Positions 1 through 11,319 of a DNA stretch of 64,000 nucleotides are shown piece after piece. The position numbers were made by a program, and so were the translations under genes. The stretch's first letter is position 1. The number at the start of each line of letters is the position of its first letter. The notes under the pieces are model-generated. The model was not told the DNA's origin, did not search any database, and saw only the letters and a list, made by a program, of their open reading frames with translations. Source of the stretch: Pterois miles (lineage: Eukaryota > Chordata > Actinopteri > Perciformes > Scorpaenidae); contig CAMQGK010000334.1 of assembly GCA_947000775.1 (NCBI GenBank), positions 1,188,501-1,252,500 on the forward strand, written 5' to 3'.

Positions 1-1319
1 TCATTCAATTCTATGTTGTCGCTTCACAGAAGTACTGTGTCCTTAAACTGCATGTCCCACAATGCATCTCGATTTTGTGACATGCGCACTGAAGCGTCTC
101 AGTATCAGTGGTTTCCAGCAGCAGCGCTGTGTTGCCAATTTAGTGACTTAGTCGCTATATTTAGCCAGTTTTCAGACCCCTCTAGCGAGTCTTTCAAAAA
201 AGAAATTAGCGACAAATCTAACAACTTTTTCTGGTGTTATTGCAGACTTGGAGGTTCTGGTGTGAACGCAGGTATCGCTCTTCCTCTTCTCAATGAGCAG
301 CAGGTGCTGCCGTGGACCCCTCCACAGTCCCAAAGCAGTCACAAGTGGTCCAGTCCTCATCAGCAGTCCCTCCTAGCTGCAGTCAGAGCTGTTCACCCCT
401 CCGCATCCAGACTGAATTAATCACAATGCCGCCGCTGGCCCATGTAAATGTAAAATTTTGGGAATCAAACCCTGAATTAAAAAAAAAAACAAGTTACACT
501 GCCAGACCCCTTTTGGGCCACTTTTGCTGGTTCCAAGCCCGGATAAAGGAGGAGGGTTGAATTGTGGCATTAAAAAAAAAAAATAACAGAACTGACAGAA
601 GAAAGTTCATTTGTAGTTATAAACATATTTAGGGGATTGTTTTACTCACTTCTTGTCTTCAGAACTAGTTGCTAGATAAATTATTACTAAAATTAATAAT
701 AATCAAATGCAGAGGCAATTTTGTAAATTGATCAAGAGTAGATATATTTATATACCGGTAGTCTTATAATTACAACCGGCACTTTGAGGGCAGCCATAAT
801 GCGGATGTGGCCCAGGATGAAAATGAGTTTGACACCCCTGAGTTAGAAGGTACAAAAGTACTGAACGTATAACGGCTTTCTCTCTGGTCTCCTGCACACC
901 TGTTTGAGGGGGAGAAGAGCGGTCGTTGGCGATTCTTTGGTTTTAAACAAAACGAAAAAGGAGAGCCAGATAAGACGAACAAACAAAGTCACCTGTAAAA
1001 TGTGTGATACACAAGTCGGACTACAGATGGAAATGCCACAAATCTACAGAATACGCAAATCTGCTACTGACTCCCTCCACAAAGAGCAGCCGAACCAAAA
1101 CTCCTCCCATGGCGAGCAATCAGCCCTCAATCACAGGTAACAAAATATAAATGGTGGCAAAACTGTACGAGGTCAGTTACTCGTCACCAGCTGATTGATC
1201 TGATTTATTGATCTTAGCAGGTCAATTGTGTAAAATAGCATTAACTGGCTATACAGTGTGGCCACGTATGTACGGCAATGTATGCATCTCCAGTCTATAA
1301 ATATTTATATCTATGTGCG
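1..1319. other. unassigned AT-rich sequence
   Basis: No gene, RNA or repeat recognised. Holds two A-runs near 480 and 571 and several short frames with no recognisable domain. Probably intronic or intergenic. Confidence 0.4.
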
Positions 1320-1413
1320 TCTCTCTAGCTTTTTTTTTTTAAAGATATCGTTTAGAGTCTTTTTTCTTAAAGCAATATCGTTAGTAGGGAAATCTGAGTA
1401 TCGCCCAACCCTA
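1320..1413 (-). mobile_element. hAT-like terminal fragment
   Basis: The segment ends in tatcgcccaaccctac. Read on the minus strand this begins TAGGGTTGGGCGATA, the kind of end carried by fish hAT-type elements, and it resembles the left end of the element at 59129. Only this end is visible, with a run of T and AT-rich sequence behind it. There is no partner end and no target duplication, so it is a truncated remnant; the inner boundary is approximate. Confidence 0.4.
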
Positions 1414-2361
1414 CTCTTCACACACATACACACAGACTACTCAAGTCAAGGAGCTGCCAATCAAACACAAATACTCCCTGTGCAATAAGGCACCGGTATA
1501 AAATCCGTCTGGAAAAATAATTTGCGCTCTCTCAGACTGTGAACTCCAATAAACTCCAATACCCACAATTCCCTCTGGCCTCATGTCATGCCTTATTGGC
1601 TGCCTAATTCACAGAAAGAAAGAGAGTTAGGGAGAGACAGGGAGCAGAAAGAGCATTAAATTGCTTAAAAGAGATAGAAAGAAGAGCTTACAGAGAAAAA
1701 TGATGCAGGGCAGATAGAAAGAAATTAGAGGAGCTCATCAAACCATGAAGCACTCAGGGCACCGTGTGAGCACATCTAGCCAATCAAGTGCAGGCTAGCC
1801 AAAGGGGCCAGATTATGGCTGGCTGGTAGAAACAGGGTTATTGTTTGCCAATTAATGCCTGAGCATGATTGTTTGGCTGGGTCGTTCCCTCTATCTTGTT
1901 CATTCTCCCTCTCTCACACACCCACCCACTTCCCCTCCTTCTCTCTTGTACTCCCTCCAGTTGGAAAAAATAGAAGATGAGAGTGATGATGAAAGTAAAA
2001 TGGGGCACACAACAGGGAGGTTGTGTTGGGGTAGCTGTAATGGTTTATGGTTGGATGTTTTTGTGCACAATGCAAAGGTCTTGTTTGGAGGGCTGCATGG
2101 TTGTTGTTGCTGCACACAGATACTGCAGTTTGAGTTTTAAAACATATGGGATATTAAGTTAGTTAGCATTTCCAGTTCCTTCTGCTGTTGGCCTGGGGAG
2201 GGATGCAGACAGGTGCTGCCTCTGCGACGCGTAGTATTTCCAGCTGCATCTTTCTGGGGGGGGGGGAGTTCATCAAACATCTGCAACTATACAGCATCAG
2301 TAAATCACAATCTGTACTGTCTGGCTACTTTGTCATACAGAGTGACGGTTGAGACACACAG
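1414..2361. other. unassigned, with purine-rich stretch
   Basis: No gene recognised. About 1612-1735 is purine-rich (GA-biased) low-complexity DNA, and a run of about ten G lies near 2257-2266. Frames at 1865-2140 and 1900-2115 overlap on opposite strands and show no domain. Confidence 0.4.
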
Positions 2362-2600
2362 TTGAAAATAGCTGGTCCACCTTAAAGATCAGTCCAACTT
2401 AAGTGAGTCTGGGCTAAAGTTGTCAGCTTTGCAGCTAACCCCCTTCAGTTTAATCAGCAGGTGTCCAGCAAGACACAGGAACTTAGCTTGGATCTTGAGC
2501 AATTTTGATATTTATTTACCGATAGTCTAAACCATACACACACTGCACTGCTACATTCACAGCTATAACTTCATACTCGCTGTCACACATACACTCTCTT
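2362..2600 (+). mobile_element. fragment of the 0.7-kb hAT MITE family (family A)
   Basis: The order of short matches (agctggtccacctta, cttaagtgagtct, cttggatcttgag, atttatttaccga, acacactgc, cacagctataac) follows the interior of the copies at 16268 and 57518. Compared with them it carries roughly 75 extra bases after the second match. Neither terminal repeat is present, so this is an old, end-less copy. Boundaries are approximate. Confidence 0.6.
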
Positions 2601-5600
2601 TCTCTTTCTCTCTCTCTCGACCACATACTGGCTAACGTTATGCACACAGCGGGTAGTAGATTAGTTAGAGCAAGTGTGTGTACACAGCTGTGTCTCCTTC
2701 AGTTGGCAGGAATTGGTTGTTACACCTGTTTTGCCTTGTAAACCAATGAATTGCGTAGTGAGGGTACTGAAAGGGCGTATTAATAGTCTGTAAGAAAGAA
2801 AAAAATAGAGGGGGTATGGCTTCCCATCCTCTAAGAGGGCGGACAGCAGTGTGGGGGATTATGCCAAGTATGCTGTATGCTGCATCTGGAAGCAAGAGAC
2901 AAGAACTGTGGGCATCGGATGTTGAGCGTCTGCCAGCTGACAATTGTCTAGACCAAGACAGACGGAGGAGAGCCCTCCATCTACAATCTGCTGGTTTTCT
3001 GAGATTGTGTGCTGAACAGAAGAATGCAGAGGACAGAGGAGAAGGATGCCAAGCTCTGCTAAGCCAACTGCTGGATTCAGGAGCCTGTTGCATCAGCCTC
3101 AGTGCAACAGCGTCTTGAAATTCTTATTATAAATATGAACAAGGTTGTATGATGCATATTGGTAAAAATATAACAGTTAGTCAAAGCCAAATATGAGGCA
3201 TTCATCTTTTCCAGAAGTCAAGGTATATAATTCAAAGCCAAAGAAATGCAAACACTGTCAATTAAAATAACCTAATCTATATTACCTGGACACATTGAAA
3301 AGATTTTATTTTAGATGAGCAGGAACAAATGCTATTGCTGGCTCAGTCTAAAATAGATGCTTAACCTTGTGCATAAAATTGTCATTGTTTCCCTTATGAA
3401 CAGTCTTATCTAATGTCTCACTTATCTAATTCAGTGTTTTAGTTTTCCATCTTTATATTCCCCTCCCAGTACTTATCTTTTTATTCTTACCACCTGGCCC
3501 TGACTCTCTCTCATCTCTTGCTGCTGCCCTCCCACTCTGCTACCTCTTTCACCTTTCACCAATCTCTTTTCACTCTATATTAGTCTATAATAGTCTTTTA
3601 TGCACATTTATGCCATCCCTCAAGGCTTTCTTTGCCACATATAAGTCCATGTCGCTGTGGACAGTGACCTCTGATGCATGTGTGGGTGATGTTCTTTACA
3701 TCAACTTATGTTAATGTGCAAAGGTCTGGAGGGAGCAATTAACTTCTTTATTCAACTCACCCGTGAATGCCCACTCAACATGCACACACAAATATGTCAT
3801 CTAATTCCTGCATTCATCAATAAGTCCTTATCATTAACTCAATCATATTAGGGTAGTTAACTTTGTCCTCACAAGTACAGCGAGATCTGACCACACACCC
3901 ACACATTTGCATTCACGTCCCTCGCCACTTGAGTGTACCTCTTTATCACAGTGGTAAATGTCACATACAGAGGAACGAGTGAAGAACTGGCTGTATGTGC
4001 CTGTATGTGTGTGTTTGTCAGAAGATAGAGAATGAAGTGAAGAGCTGGACAGTTCATAAAGGTTAATTAATATGGAGACAACTAGCTAGCGGGGGCCTGC
4101 TATTACACAGGTAGATTTTTAATACACATACACAAGCCTGAATAAAGGGTCTCTCATCCAGCATTTCGCCTGCTTACATCACAAAATGTTGTCATGACAG
4201 ATGCTACAGTGTTGGCAGAAATGTTGCAGCAAAATGGGTCACACAATTCAGTGTTTACTACAGTTCTCACACCACCAAATCAACAACATTGATGCAGCAC
4301 CAATTAGTCAGTACAAACATTGCTTTGCACGGCAGCGAACTGCAGTTTTCTATACATACAAACACACAGAGGTTATTGTATGTGTGTGTGTGGGTGGTCA
4401 GTGTCTGAATGCGTGCAGATCTGAAGTGCACACGTTGTAGGAGGTCAAGGTACATTTGCACTGGGAACACTGAACGTTCCCTCACTGTTCGTTTTCTGAT
4501 ACAATATACTGTATACAAGGGACGATTATGAACCAGAATGTGTAGGTTGAATTTGCCTTGACAAGCGATTTTTAATGTAGCGAGACTTGCGTTAGCATAT
4601 GCCTTTGGAGATAAGAATATATGCAGCTATGTCTGAAGTACACAACCGACAAGTGCGAATACTGTATGGCATTTTGTGGAGATTATAAGTATGCATGGGA
4701 TCTTATCTCCAGTGGTAAAGCCGACATGCAAGAATTTTCAGGGCCTTGATATATAACTTTAATTTGAAATTTACATATATGTAATCCAGAAAACCCATTT
4801 ACAATGTGTCTGATAATCAAATGAATCTTGGTCATGTATGAAATGCACTGCCAGAGGTTTGTTGGGGGGACGGATGCTCAGCATCAAGATTAGCTTTTGT
4901 TCAACTGGCATTTATGCCACAATGTATTTTTGAAAAGAGTTTTTTTTTTTTTTCATTGATCCAAACAAAAAAAGTCAAACTGTCCTGTCCATTTTTTAAC
5001 TAAATGGACTGACTACTACATTCTAACACATTGTTATTTTGTTAGCATTCAGTGGCTCCCCTGTGGGTTTTAATAGCACATCCTGAAGAAAGAGTATTAT
5101 TTTAAAAGCTGCTACCGGAACAACTGAAAACTTGATGACTCCCGGAGACCCTCGGTGATAGTATTTTAAGTCAATTAGCATAAAGACTGAACGCAATAGG
5201 CACATAGCTGCGTAATGGGACTCGGACTTTGGGGACTGTTGGTGTAACAGGTTTGTAATTTACTAAATTAAGAAAACACATCTGAAATTGTTCGATCTGT
5301 GTTTTGGAAAATATTTTGAAGATTGAATAAATGCGCGTCATTAATGAGTGACTCAAACTAACTGCAATCTTAATTATTCCACCTGTGTTTTTCAAAAACA
5401 AACTAATAAGCATTTTCACACTAAGACTAAGACTAAATCTAAAATAGCTGCCAAAATTCACACTGATTTAAATGTTGAAAAGAGAGCATGGCCAGCACTA
5501 AGATGTCTCATTCATGGAAAGATCAGACCTGGAATTGGCAAGAAAGACTGTAATCCTGAAATTCAGCAGCACAGAACGAGAGAAGCTAATTGCTTCAAGT

Positions 5601-6806
5601 AAGCATATTGGCACACACTGGCTAGCTTGGCAAGCAACACAGAATATTAAAAATATAACCTTTTGCACACTGTCAAACAACCTGTGAACAATTTTCAACA
5701 CTAAACTATCGTTTATAAATTGCTGTCTTGCAAAATAGCATCCTCTGGCCATTCCATCCTCTTTGTTAAGATGGATACTCTTTAGACTGACTCGCAGCCT
5801 CGGTCTGAGTACATTACTCCTCACTCATGCCCATACATATTCATACAAACACTAAAAAAGACAAATTCAGATGATGGAGCGCCCATAAAAGTGCCTAACT
5901 AAGTTCACTGTACTTTTGAAATGCTAAAGGTCATGGTGAATTTAATATTGGCAGCATGAAGTTGCGGAGAAGATGAAATCTATTACTAAAAACGCTTAAT
6001 TGGATCTGAAATGGACAAATCACTCACCACTGGTAAGAAAATCCACACTTCCTGCCATCTGAATAGCATTCGTTCAGTATGAGATAAAAGTTGTTTATCA
6101 AAGACCTGTTTTTCAGTTGCGAATGGTCATCTGGTAGGAGATGACAGTGCTGGTGAGTCATGATGGACAAACATGGATGATGAGAACACAAGGTGGTGTG
6201 AGACTGACTCGGTTATAAGGCTGAGTGTTATCTGTATCTTTGAGGCACAGGGGGAAACAAGCAATGCATTTTACTTGGTATAATAAATACCTTTTCCTGG
6301 ATTATAATCAGTAATGACAATGTTGTTCACTCAAGAGGAAACTGCATTTTTTTTGTAGTATTCAACTGCTTCACCTTGCAGAAATATGCCCACTCCATAA
6401 TCAATGTAACAGCTCTTTCGTGCGGTATATTATGGCAGCATGCGGAAATAATAACAGCAGTCACCATCCAAAAAAAAGAGGAGACTGCCTCACGTTGTTG
6501 GCTGTTTAAATTATGCTTACTTCAGCCTCCATTCAGTTAGTCAAACACCCTTTCTCTCCATCTTTTACTGCACAGTCTTTCCTCCCCCTTGAATGTACTT
6601 TTAAGTTTTCTGCTTTCGTGCTCACCACAGCTTTTTTTTTCCTCTCTTGTTCTGTACACAGCAATCCACAAAGGTTATTAATAAAATAACAGGCTATTGA
6701 GGACACATCTTGAATATGTTTTTTTTAACTGAAACACTTCATGCAAAAGTCACGCTGGATATACAGTATGCATTAACGATTTACAGGAGTCTGCCAGTCA
6801 AGTGAA

Positions 6807-6808
<2 letters not shown>
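2601..6808. other. unassigned sequence
   Basis: No gene or assignable repeat seen. A short CT-rich stretch lies at about 2594-2620. The frames at 2816-3118 (+) and 2665-3093 (-) are the longest here and are discussed as a candidate. The rest is AT-rich DNA with many stops in all frames. Confidence 0.4.
2816..3118 (+). other. 100-codon open frame, function unknown
   Basis: This is an uninterrupted 100-codon frame starting MASHPLRGRTAV and rich in Arg, Ser, Leu and Cys. It has no transmembrane segment and no motif I recognise. A 142-codon frame runs antiparallel over the same DNA (2665-3093). The segment is more GC-rich than its surroundings, which by itself lengthens frames on both strands. 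No splice-site pattern or repeat copy in this window supports either frame. It could be an exonised or retroposed fragment, but chance is more likely. Confidence 0.15.

Positions 6809-6866
<58 letters not shown>
6809..6866. repeat. (CT)n microsatellite
   Basis: Uninterrupted CT dinucleotide array of 29 units. Confidence 0.98.
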
Positions 6867-6869
<3 letters not shown>

Positions 6870-8271
6870 ATAATGAGTCAATCATTTTGCTTTCTTTTGG
6901 TCCTGTCTCTGTGATTTTTCACACGTCTCCTTGTCACTATCTCACTCTGTGTGTGATAAATGGGACTGTAGGTTGACAGGTGAGAGCTGGTTCTGCTGCA
7001 ATGTGAAACCCAATTGTTCACTATGGTACATTTACATGCAGTCTATTCTTTTTGTCTTAGCTGGGTGATATATTTCATCTTGGACAGTTCACCACTGATG
7101 GGTTGTGTCCAGTTGTATTGTCAAAATATCACAAGAGCAACGGCTTTCTTTATCTTTTGGAGGGTGATAAGCTGCTGTTCACCACAGGTTTATAAAACAG
7201 GGAATGGCAATGTCTCTTCTTCTTGACACTAAGTTTGAGGATTAACCTCCCCTATTTGCTGTGGTTCTCTCATTGTTTTTCATCCCTCATTCTCATTATT
7301 TTCGTTTTTAGTTTTTTTCACATTTAAACCTACTGAATCATCAAATGTTTGCTTACCACCAAGTCAGTTAAATAACCAAGTTTGTTGTTGCATTAAAAAA
7401 ACAGTTGTTTGTACCAAAGGCATACAATATACACATGAAGGAAAGAGCTGTCCGACAGCCAGCAACCTTATGGCACAATTGGTCACTTAAGCAGCTTTTA
7501 GCAATGGTAGTCTGCTACACACAATTGCATTTGCACCGTCTATTCGACTTTTCTCAGGCTGGGACCAAGATGACATATTCAGTTATCCTGAAATTTACTC
7601 TGAATAGTCATGGGGTATTAGTTGAAGATCCTCTATAAGTACATCTCAGCTTCATATTGGCTGCTTACACATCGTGTAATGAAAAAATAAACAGTTCATA
7701 GAATATGCTCATCCACCAAACTAACTGTCCAACAAATGCAAAACAACATGCCAACCGTCCAACCACTACCCAATAAAGATTAGATTAGTAACAGAAGCCA
7801 AGGCACAACCAGACCGCATGCCTCTCTCACAGCAAGCTACAGTCTGCAAATCAGCCAGCAAACCAGCCATTCAGTAAAACACAGACAAGCCAAGCAATCA
7901 GCGAGCCAGGCAGCTCCCTATCCTGTAAAGATTGGATTAGTCACAGGAGGCATGGCTTCAGCAAAGCTGGTGTAACAGCTGCCCTCCAAGGTGTTAATGT
8001 GGAAATTTCCTTCAGTTCCAGAAAACCTGACACTTTATACCGACCTTTTACTCTCGTGTAAAAAAAAAAAAAAAATCCTCCATACCTATAGATCAAGGAA
8101 CGTTACAGTTTATCTCCATTAAGTACTCTTTCATATTTTAACTGCTGAAGGAAATGAGGAGGAGGAAGGTGGCACAGAGAAAAGAAACAAAAAAGAGAGA
8201 ACAATGAACTTGATTAATTAGATTGTCCTCCTTAATGTGTATGGGAGTGGAAGCTGTAAAGATAATGTGTA

Positions 8272-8274
<3 letters not shown>
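6867..8274. other. unassigned sequence
   Basis: No gene recognised. Several short frames only. The stretch 7720-7950 is rich in short repeated words (aaccagcca, agccagcaa, agcaatcagcgagccagg) but I could not define a repeat unit. An A-run lies near 8061-8074. Confidence 0.35.

Positions 8275-8322
<48 letters not shown>
8275..8322. repeat. (TG)n microsatellite
   Basis: Pure GT/TG dinucleotide array of about 48 bp. It creates the His-Thr repeat frame on the minus strand. Confidence 0.97.
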
Positions 8323-8324
<2 letters not shown>

Positions 8325-8439
8325 CACATCTAAAATAAAAGAAATAATCCTGACAAGAAATATGAACCATTCGGTCTTCTTAGGGGCTCATTGCATGGGT
8401 GGAATGTTATCTCAAAAAAGTCTCCCTCAAAAATAATCC

Positions 8440-8660
8440 AAGACACACTGTAGCGTCTGAACAAAATCAAAATGCCTTGATTTTACATGGCAATAAAGGT
8501 TTAAAATGACCAACATGTTATGACCAGCTTAGGTCTTCATCAGGGTCACTGTCAGCACTCAGCAGTAGATTGCACACCTATATTGTGTTACACTGATCAG
8601 GAGGGTGGGAGGGTGGTTTTCCCTCAATGTGCCAGCCTATTGGTCAAAACAACAAGGAAA
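8440..8660 (-). mobile_element. probable 3' (pseudo-LTR) region of the Penelope-like element
   Basis: On the minus strand this lies downstream of the GIY-YIG remnant at 9269-9640, separated from it only by a hAT fragment and a pyrimidine-rich stretch (about 8660-8780 as read on that strand). It includes the words cctgatgaagacctaagc and a hammerhead-like fold at 8505-8550. Penelope-like elements are known to carry hammerhead motifs in the repeats flanking their ORF. Assignment to the same insertion is inference from position and orientation; boundaries are approximate. Confidence 0.4.
8505..8550 (-). ncRNA. degenerate hammerhead-ribozyme-like motif
   Basis: Read on the minus strand the order is: AGTGACC (stem I, 5' half), CTGATGA (the conserved hammerhead box, 8537-8543), an extra A, GACC-TAAGCT-GGTC (a 4-bp stem II with 6-nt loop), ATAA where GAAA is expected (8518-8521), a very short stem III around CATG, TT as the possible cleavage dinucleotide, and GGTCATT (stem I, 3' half, seven pairs with the 5' half including one G-T). 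This is the type I hammerhead topology, and a minimal stem III fits what is described for Penelope-like elements. Two core departures (G12 to A, A13 to T) and the extra A next to stem II predict loss of self-cleavage. The G-to-A change lies in a former CpG, consistent with deamination decay. Chance or another conserved end motif cannot be excluded. Confidence 0.4.
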
Positions 8661-8790
8661 TGACGCATCATCAATGGAGAGGAGGAAAAAGAAAAAAGAG
8701 AGGAGTGGGAAAAGAAAGGGAAAGAAGGGGAGGGAAGGGGAATTAAAAAGAAATGAAAGGAAAGAGAGGTAAACAAATGGCTGCAAAGTC
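8650..8790. repeat. GA-rich low-complexity tract
   Basis: Purine-dominated on the plus strand (runs of ggaaaag, gaaaggg, agggaaggg). It gives the Ser/Phe/Pro/Leu-rich minus frame at 8637-8855, which is not a credible protein. Confidence 0.8.
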
Positions 8791-8855
8791 AAGGTGGACC
8801 TCATAGTCTTATGTAAGTAACTATAATCTGAGCCACATTTTTTATATACACACAC

Positions 8856-9254
8856 TAGGGATGGGAACGGTTCAGGTAAAAAAAAAAAAAAAAACGTTCA
8901 GTTCTCTAGTCACGGTTCAGTTTGTGTATGTACCGTTCGGTTCATTTGAAATAAGTTATGAGGCCGATTGTGTATTTTTTTTTTTCATCCCATTTATCAT
9001 CACACTAGAAATCAAGGCCAATGTAACAAGGCTGGGATACGGGCACACAGGAATATGAGGTATCACACATGCGCAGTGTAACTCAAACTGCGGTCGTGCG
9101 TTTTTATTGGTTCAACTTTGGCGAGGGTGGACCAGATTTTACTGTGCATGTGCTGTACCGCCAAAGATGCAACACGTTGATGACGAGTGACCCAGCCTCC
9201 TTCCTGCTCAAACTTCTCAGTTGGCAGAGACATTGATGAAGTGCAGAGTACGGC
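8856..9254 (+). mobile_element. 5' half of a hAT element (family B)
   Basis: Begins TAGGGATGGGAACGGTTC and matches the left third of the complete element at 35977 over about 390 bp. Shared words include tcagtttgtgtatgtac, ttatgaggccgattgtgta, gaggtatcacacatg and gacccagcctccttcc. Homology stops at about 9254, exactly where the minus-strand Penelope-like GIY-YIG sequence begins. There is no right terminal repeat. Either the hAT inserted into the Penelope-like element and later lost its right half, or a deletion joined the two. Confidence 0.8.
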
Positions 9255-9268
9255 TGTCACTCTGAAAT

Positions 9269-9640
9269 GGCGTGACAGGAACTGGCGAGTGGCGACAGTG
9301 CTTTTTGTAGCCGTACAATCCAAAAGGTCTCTAGTCGGAGTAGTCTTTTTAGGCAGTCGCCTCCTTTGCCATGTCCCGTTTGCTCATAATGTAAGTCCAG
9401 AGCATAATCAGCATTCCTTGTACGCATGCTTATGTTCTGCAACTCGGACTTTTAGTCTTCTTTTTGTTCGTACTACATAAATACAACCACAGGGGAACTC
9501 TAATCTGCAGACAACATGTGGTGTTGCAGTTAGCAAAATGTCTCATTTGATATGTGTGAGATGTCCTCACATCTTGAAAGTGATTGATTTTCATGATGTT
9601 ATCACAATGATTGCAATTCCCACATTTAAACGTCCCACGG
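9269..9640 (-). pseudogene. Penelope-like element: GIY-YIG endonuclease domain remnant
   Basis: Conceptual minus-strand translation, in two frames, gives GTFKCGNCNHC (a Cys-rich linker typical ahead of this domain), then CNTTC, a degraded VPLWLYL where families usually have CPCGLYYVG, then RTKRRLKVRVAEHKHA. A frameshift follows, then DYALDLHYEQTGHGKGGD and LRLETFWIVRL. The RTKR-LK-R--EH and ETFWI blocks are what I know from the C-terminal endonuclease of Penelope-like retroelements. The domain nicks target DNA for reverse transcription. At least one frameshift and changed catalytic surroundings make it non-functional. It lies directly downstream of the RT remnant on the same strand. Confidence 0.8.
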
Positions 9641-9649
9641 GGCTTGTGT

Positions 9650-10510
9650 AGCCAGGTTATTCGTGTGGGAGGTGGAAGACACAGTAGCTCAGCGATGGTG
9701 CACGTCTGAATGAAAACATATGTGGTACTACAAACAGTGGCTGGAGAGATTCGTGGCTCTGAAGAATGTTTCCGTTTATTATGTTTCTTATTTGAAAGGC
9801 CCGTTTTTGAAGACTGCTGTGGTTTCTTCTTGGTTTGAAGTAACGGTTTTCTATTTGCAGACTGACTGAAGAGATTTTTCCACTGTATTTCTTTTGTAGC
9901 CCTTGTTCAGTGAAGCGGTTTGCCATGTCCGTAGCTTTTTCATTAAACTCTTCTTTTGCTTCACATACACGTCTCATGAAATGCTGTCTATAAGAGCCTT
10001 TGGATGGAAACTATCAGCCCTTAAGATGGTATTTCAATCCGTGCCTTTACGATGGATAGTAGTGTGTAGGTCTCCATCATCTGCTCTTATAATTCTAACG
10101 TCTATGAAATTGATTTCCTTTTTGCTGTATTGCAACGATAGTTTCAGGCTCTTATTAGCATTGTTCAAATATTCATGAAATTCAAGTACTACATGTTCTA
10201 GACATTGCATGAGGAATGTTAGATCATCTATGTAGCGTCCAAAGCATTTTATTTTGTCCATGTAAGGGTTGGATGAACTCCTAGTAAATTTCTCCTCCTG
10301 CTCTCCTTGAAACAGGCTGGCATAGGAGGGTTCATAGGTCACGCCCATTAGCCTTGTGAAGAGAAAGGAAGAGAAACATGTTATTCTCCAATGTCCATCT
10401 TGTGAGTTCAATTATAAAATCTGTTGGGGGAACTGGTTCATCTTTCATTTGCAGGAAATGTTGCATAGCTGGTAAATCTAAATCTCTGCAACTACTCCTC
10501 CTTTTCTAAG
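9650..10510 (-). pseudogene. Penelope-like element: reverse transcriptase remnant
   Basis: Minus-strand translation reads AMQHFLQ, then PPTDFIIELTRWTLENNMF. A frameshift near 10360 leads to LMGVTYEPSYASLFQGEQEEKF, then RYIDDLTFL with the catalytic YIDD at about 10234-10223, then KEINFIDVRI and HTTIHRKGTD. An in-frame stop follows, then ADSFHPKALIDSIS, another frameshift, MRRVCEAKEEFNEKA and a terminal FSFRRAPSL. The order matches the C-terminal two thirds of RTs that precede a GIY-YIG domain in Penelope-like elements. The N-terminal part is missing (5' truncation near 10.5 kb). Two frameshifts and a stop mean it is dead. Confidence 0.85.
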
Positions 10511-10514
10511 ACTG

Positions 10515-10875
10515 TGGCAACGTGAGCGAGCGAGTGCTAAACTGTGGTAACGCCATTTGCATCGCGAGACTTTAGGAGCAACGTAAGTCAGACAGTGACT
10601 GGCTATGCACTCTCCGGCTCACATTACAGCAGTTTCACAAATGTGTCGGAGAACTACGGTGGTCTTCAGGTAACGTAAAAACGTGAAAAGCTCTCTCTAG
10701 AGCCAGCGTTAGGTCGTCCGTTCTGGGCTACTGCAGAAACATACGAAGGGCTCAGTCGAAGCAAAGAAAACACATTTCTTAGTTTCAGGTGATTATACAC
10801 TAGTGAAAACATATTTGTAAATATTATATTCAATTTCTGCTAATAGATCCCCTGAAATATTACACACTTGCATTG
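10515..10875 (+). mobile_element. percomorph non-autonomous DNA element, copy 1 (family C)
   Basis: Shares with the copies at 24362 and 57039 the words gagaactac-gtgg, ctctagagccagcgtt, tccgttctgggctac, caggtgattatacacta, atttctgctaatagatccc and the end TTACACACT (10860-10868). The left terminal repeat is not clear; gcgagcgag-rich sequence around 10530 may be its decayed left part. It directly follows the upstream end of the Penelope-like remnant. Confidence 0.7.
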
Positions 10876-11319
10876 AGACATAATGTTTTTCTTTTAAGTT
10901 TAATCAAATATTTTGAGTCCATTGAATGTAATTCAAATGACACATTTCATTGTGACCCTATACTCCCCACCAAAACACCAAGCACATTGTAATTTAAAAG
11001 TCAAGGAAAATGTCATAAGTCATCTCAAATTCATTTCAGCAAATTAACACAAAGCTGAACATCACTGCAGATCTCCTGCAGCCTTCATAACAGGGAAGTA
11101 TTACAATCTATGATGGATTTCATGCTTCATTATTACTTCTTATGCAAGAGGAAATGGAATTGGTGAGATAAACCATTTAGAAACCAAATAACCTAAATTG
11201 GGCACTTTGAAGGTTTAGTGGACATATTTCCATTATTTTTTCACATGCTGGTTTAAGTTTCCCACCTCAGATTTATCAGGCTTGCGACCCAACAAAATTG
11301 CAGATAAGAGGAGTTTCCT
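10876..11319. other. unassigned AT-rich sequence
   Basis: No gene or assignable repeat seen. Confidence 0.35.

Noticed and set aside
9063..9323. Minus frame similar to the one at 36171-36401 (shared SMSLPTEKFE and GGWVTRHQ), looking like a conserved protein pair
   Set aside because: Both lie in the non-coding left part of the same hAT family, antisense to the element, so the similarity is DNA homology. In the 9-kb copy the frame also crosses the junction into Penelope-like sequence.
9903..10178. Plus-strand frames over the Penelope-like remnant
   Set aside because: Shadows of the minus-strand RT sequence, which has recognisable motifs.
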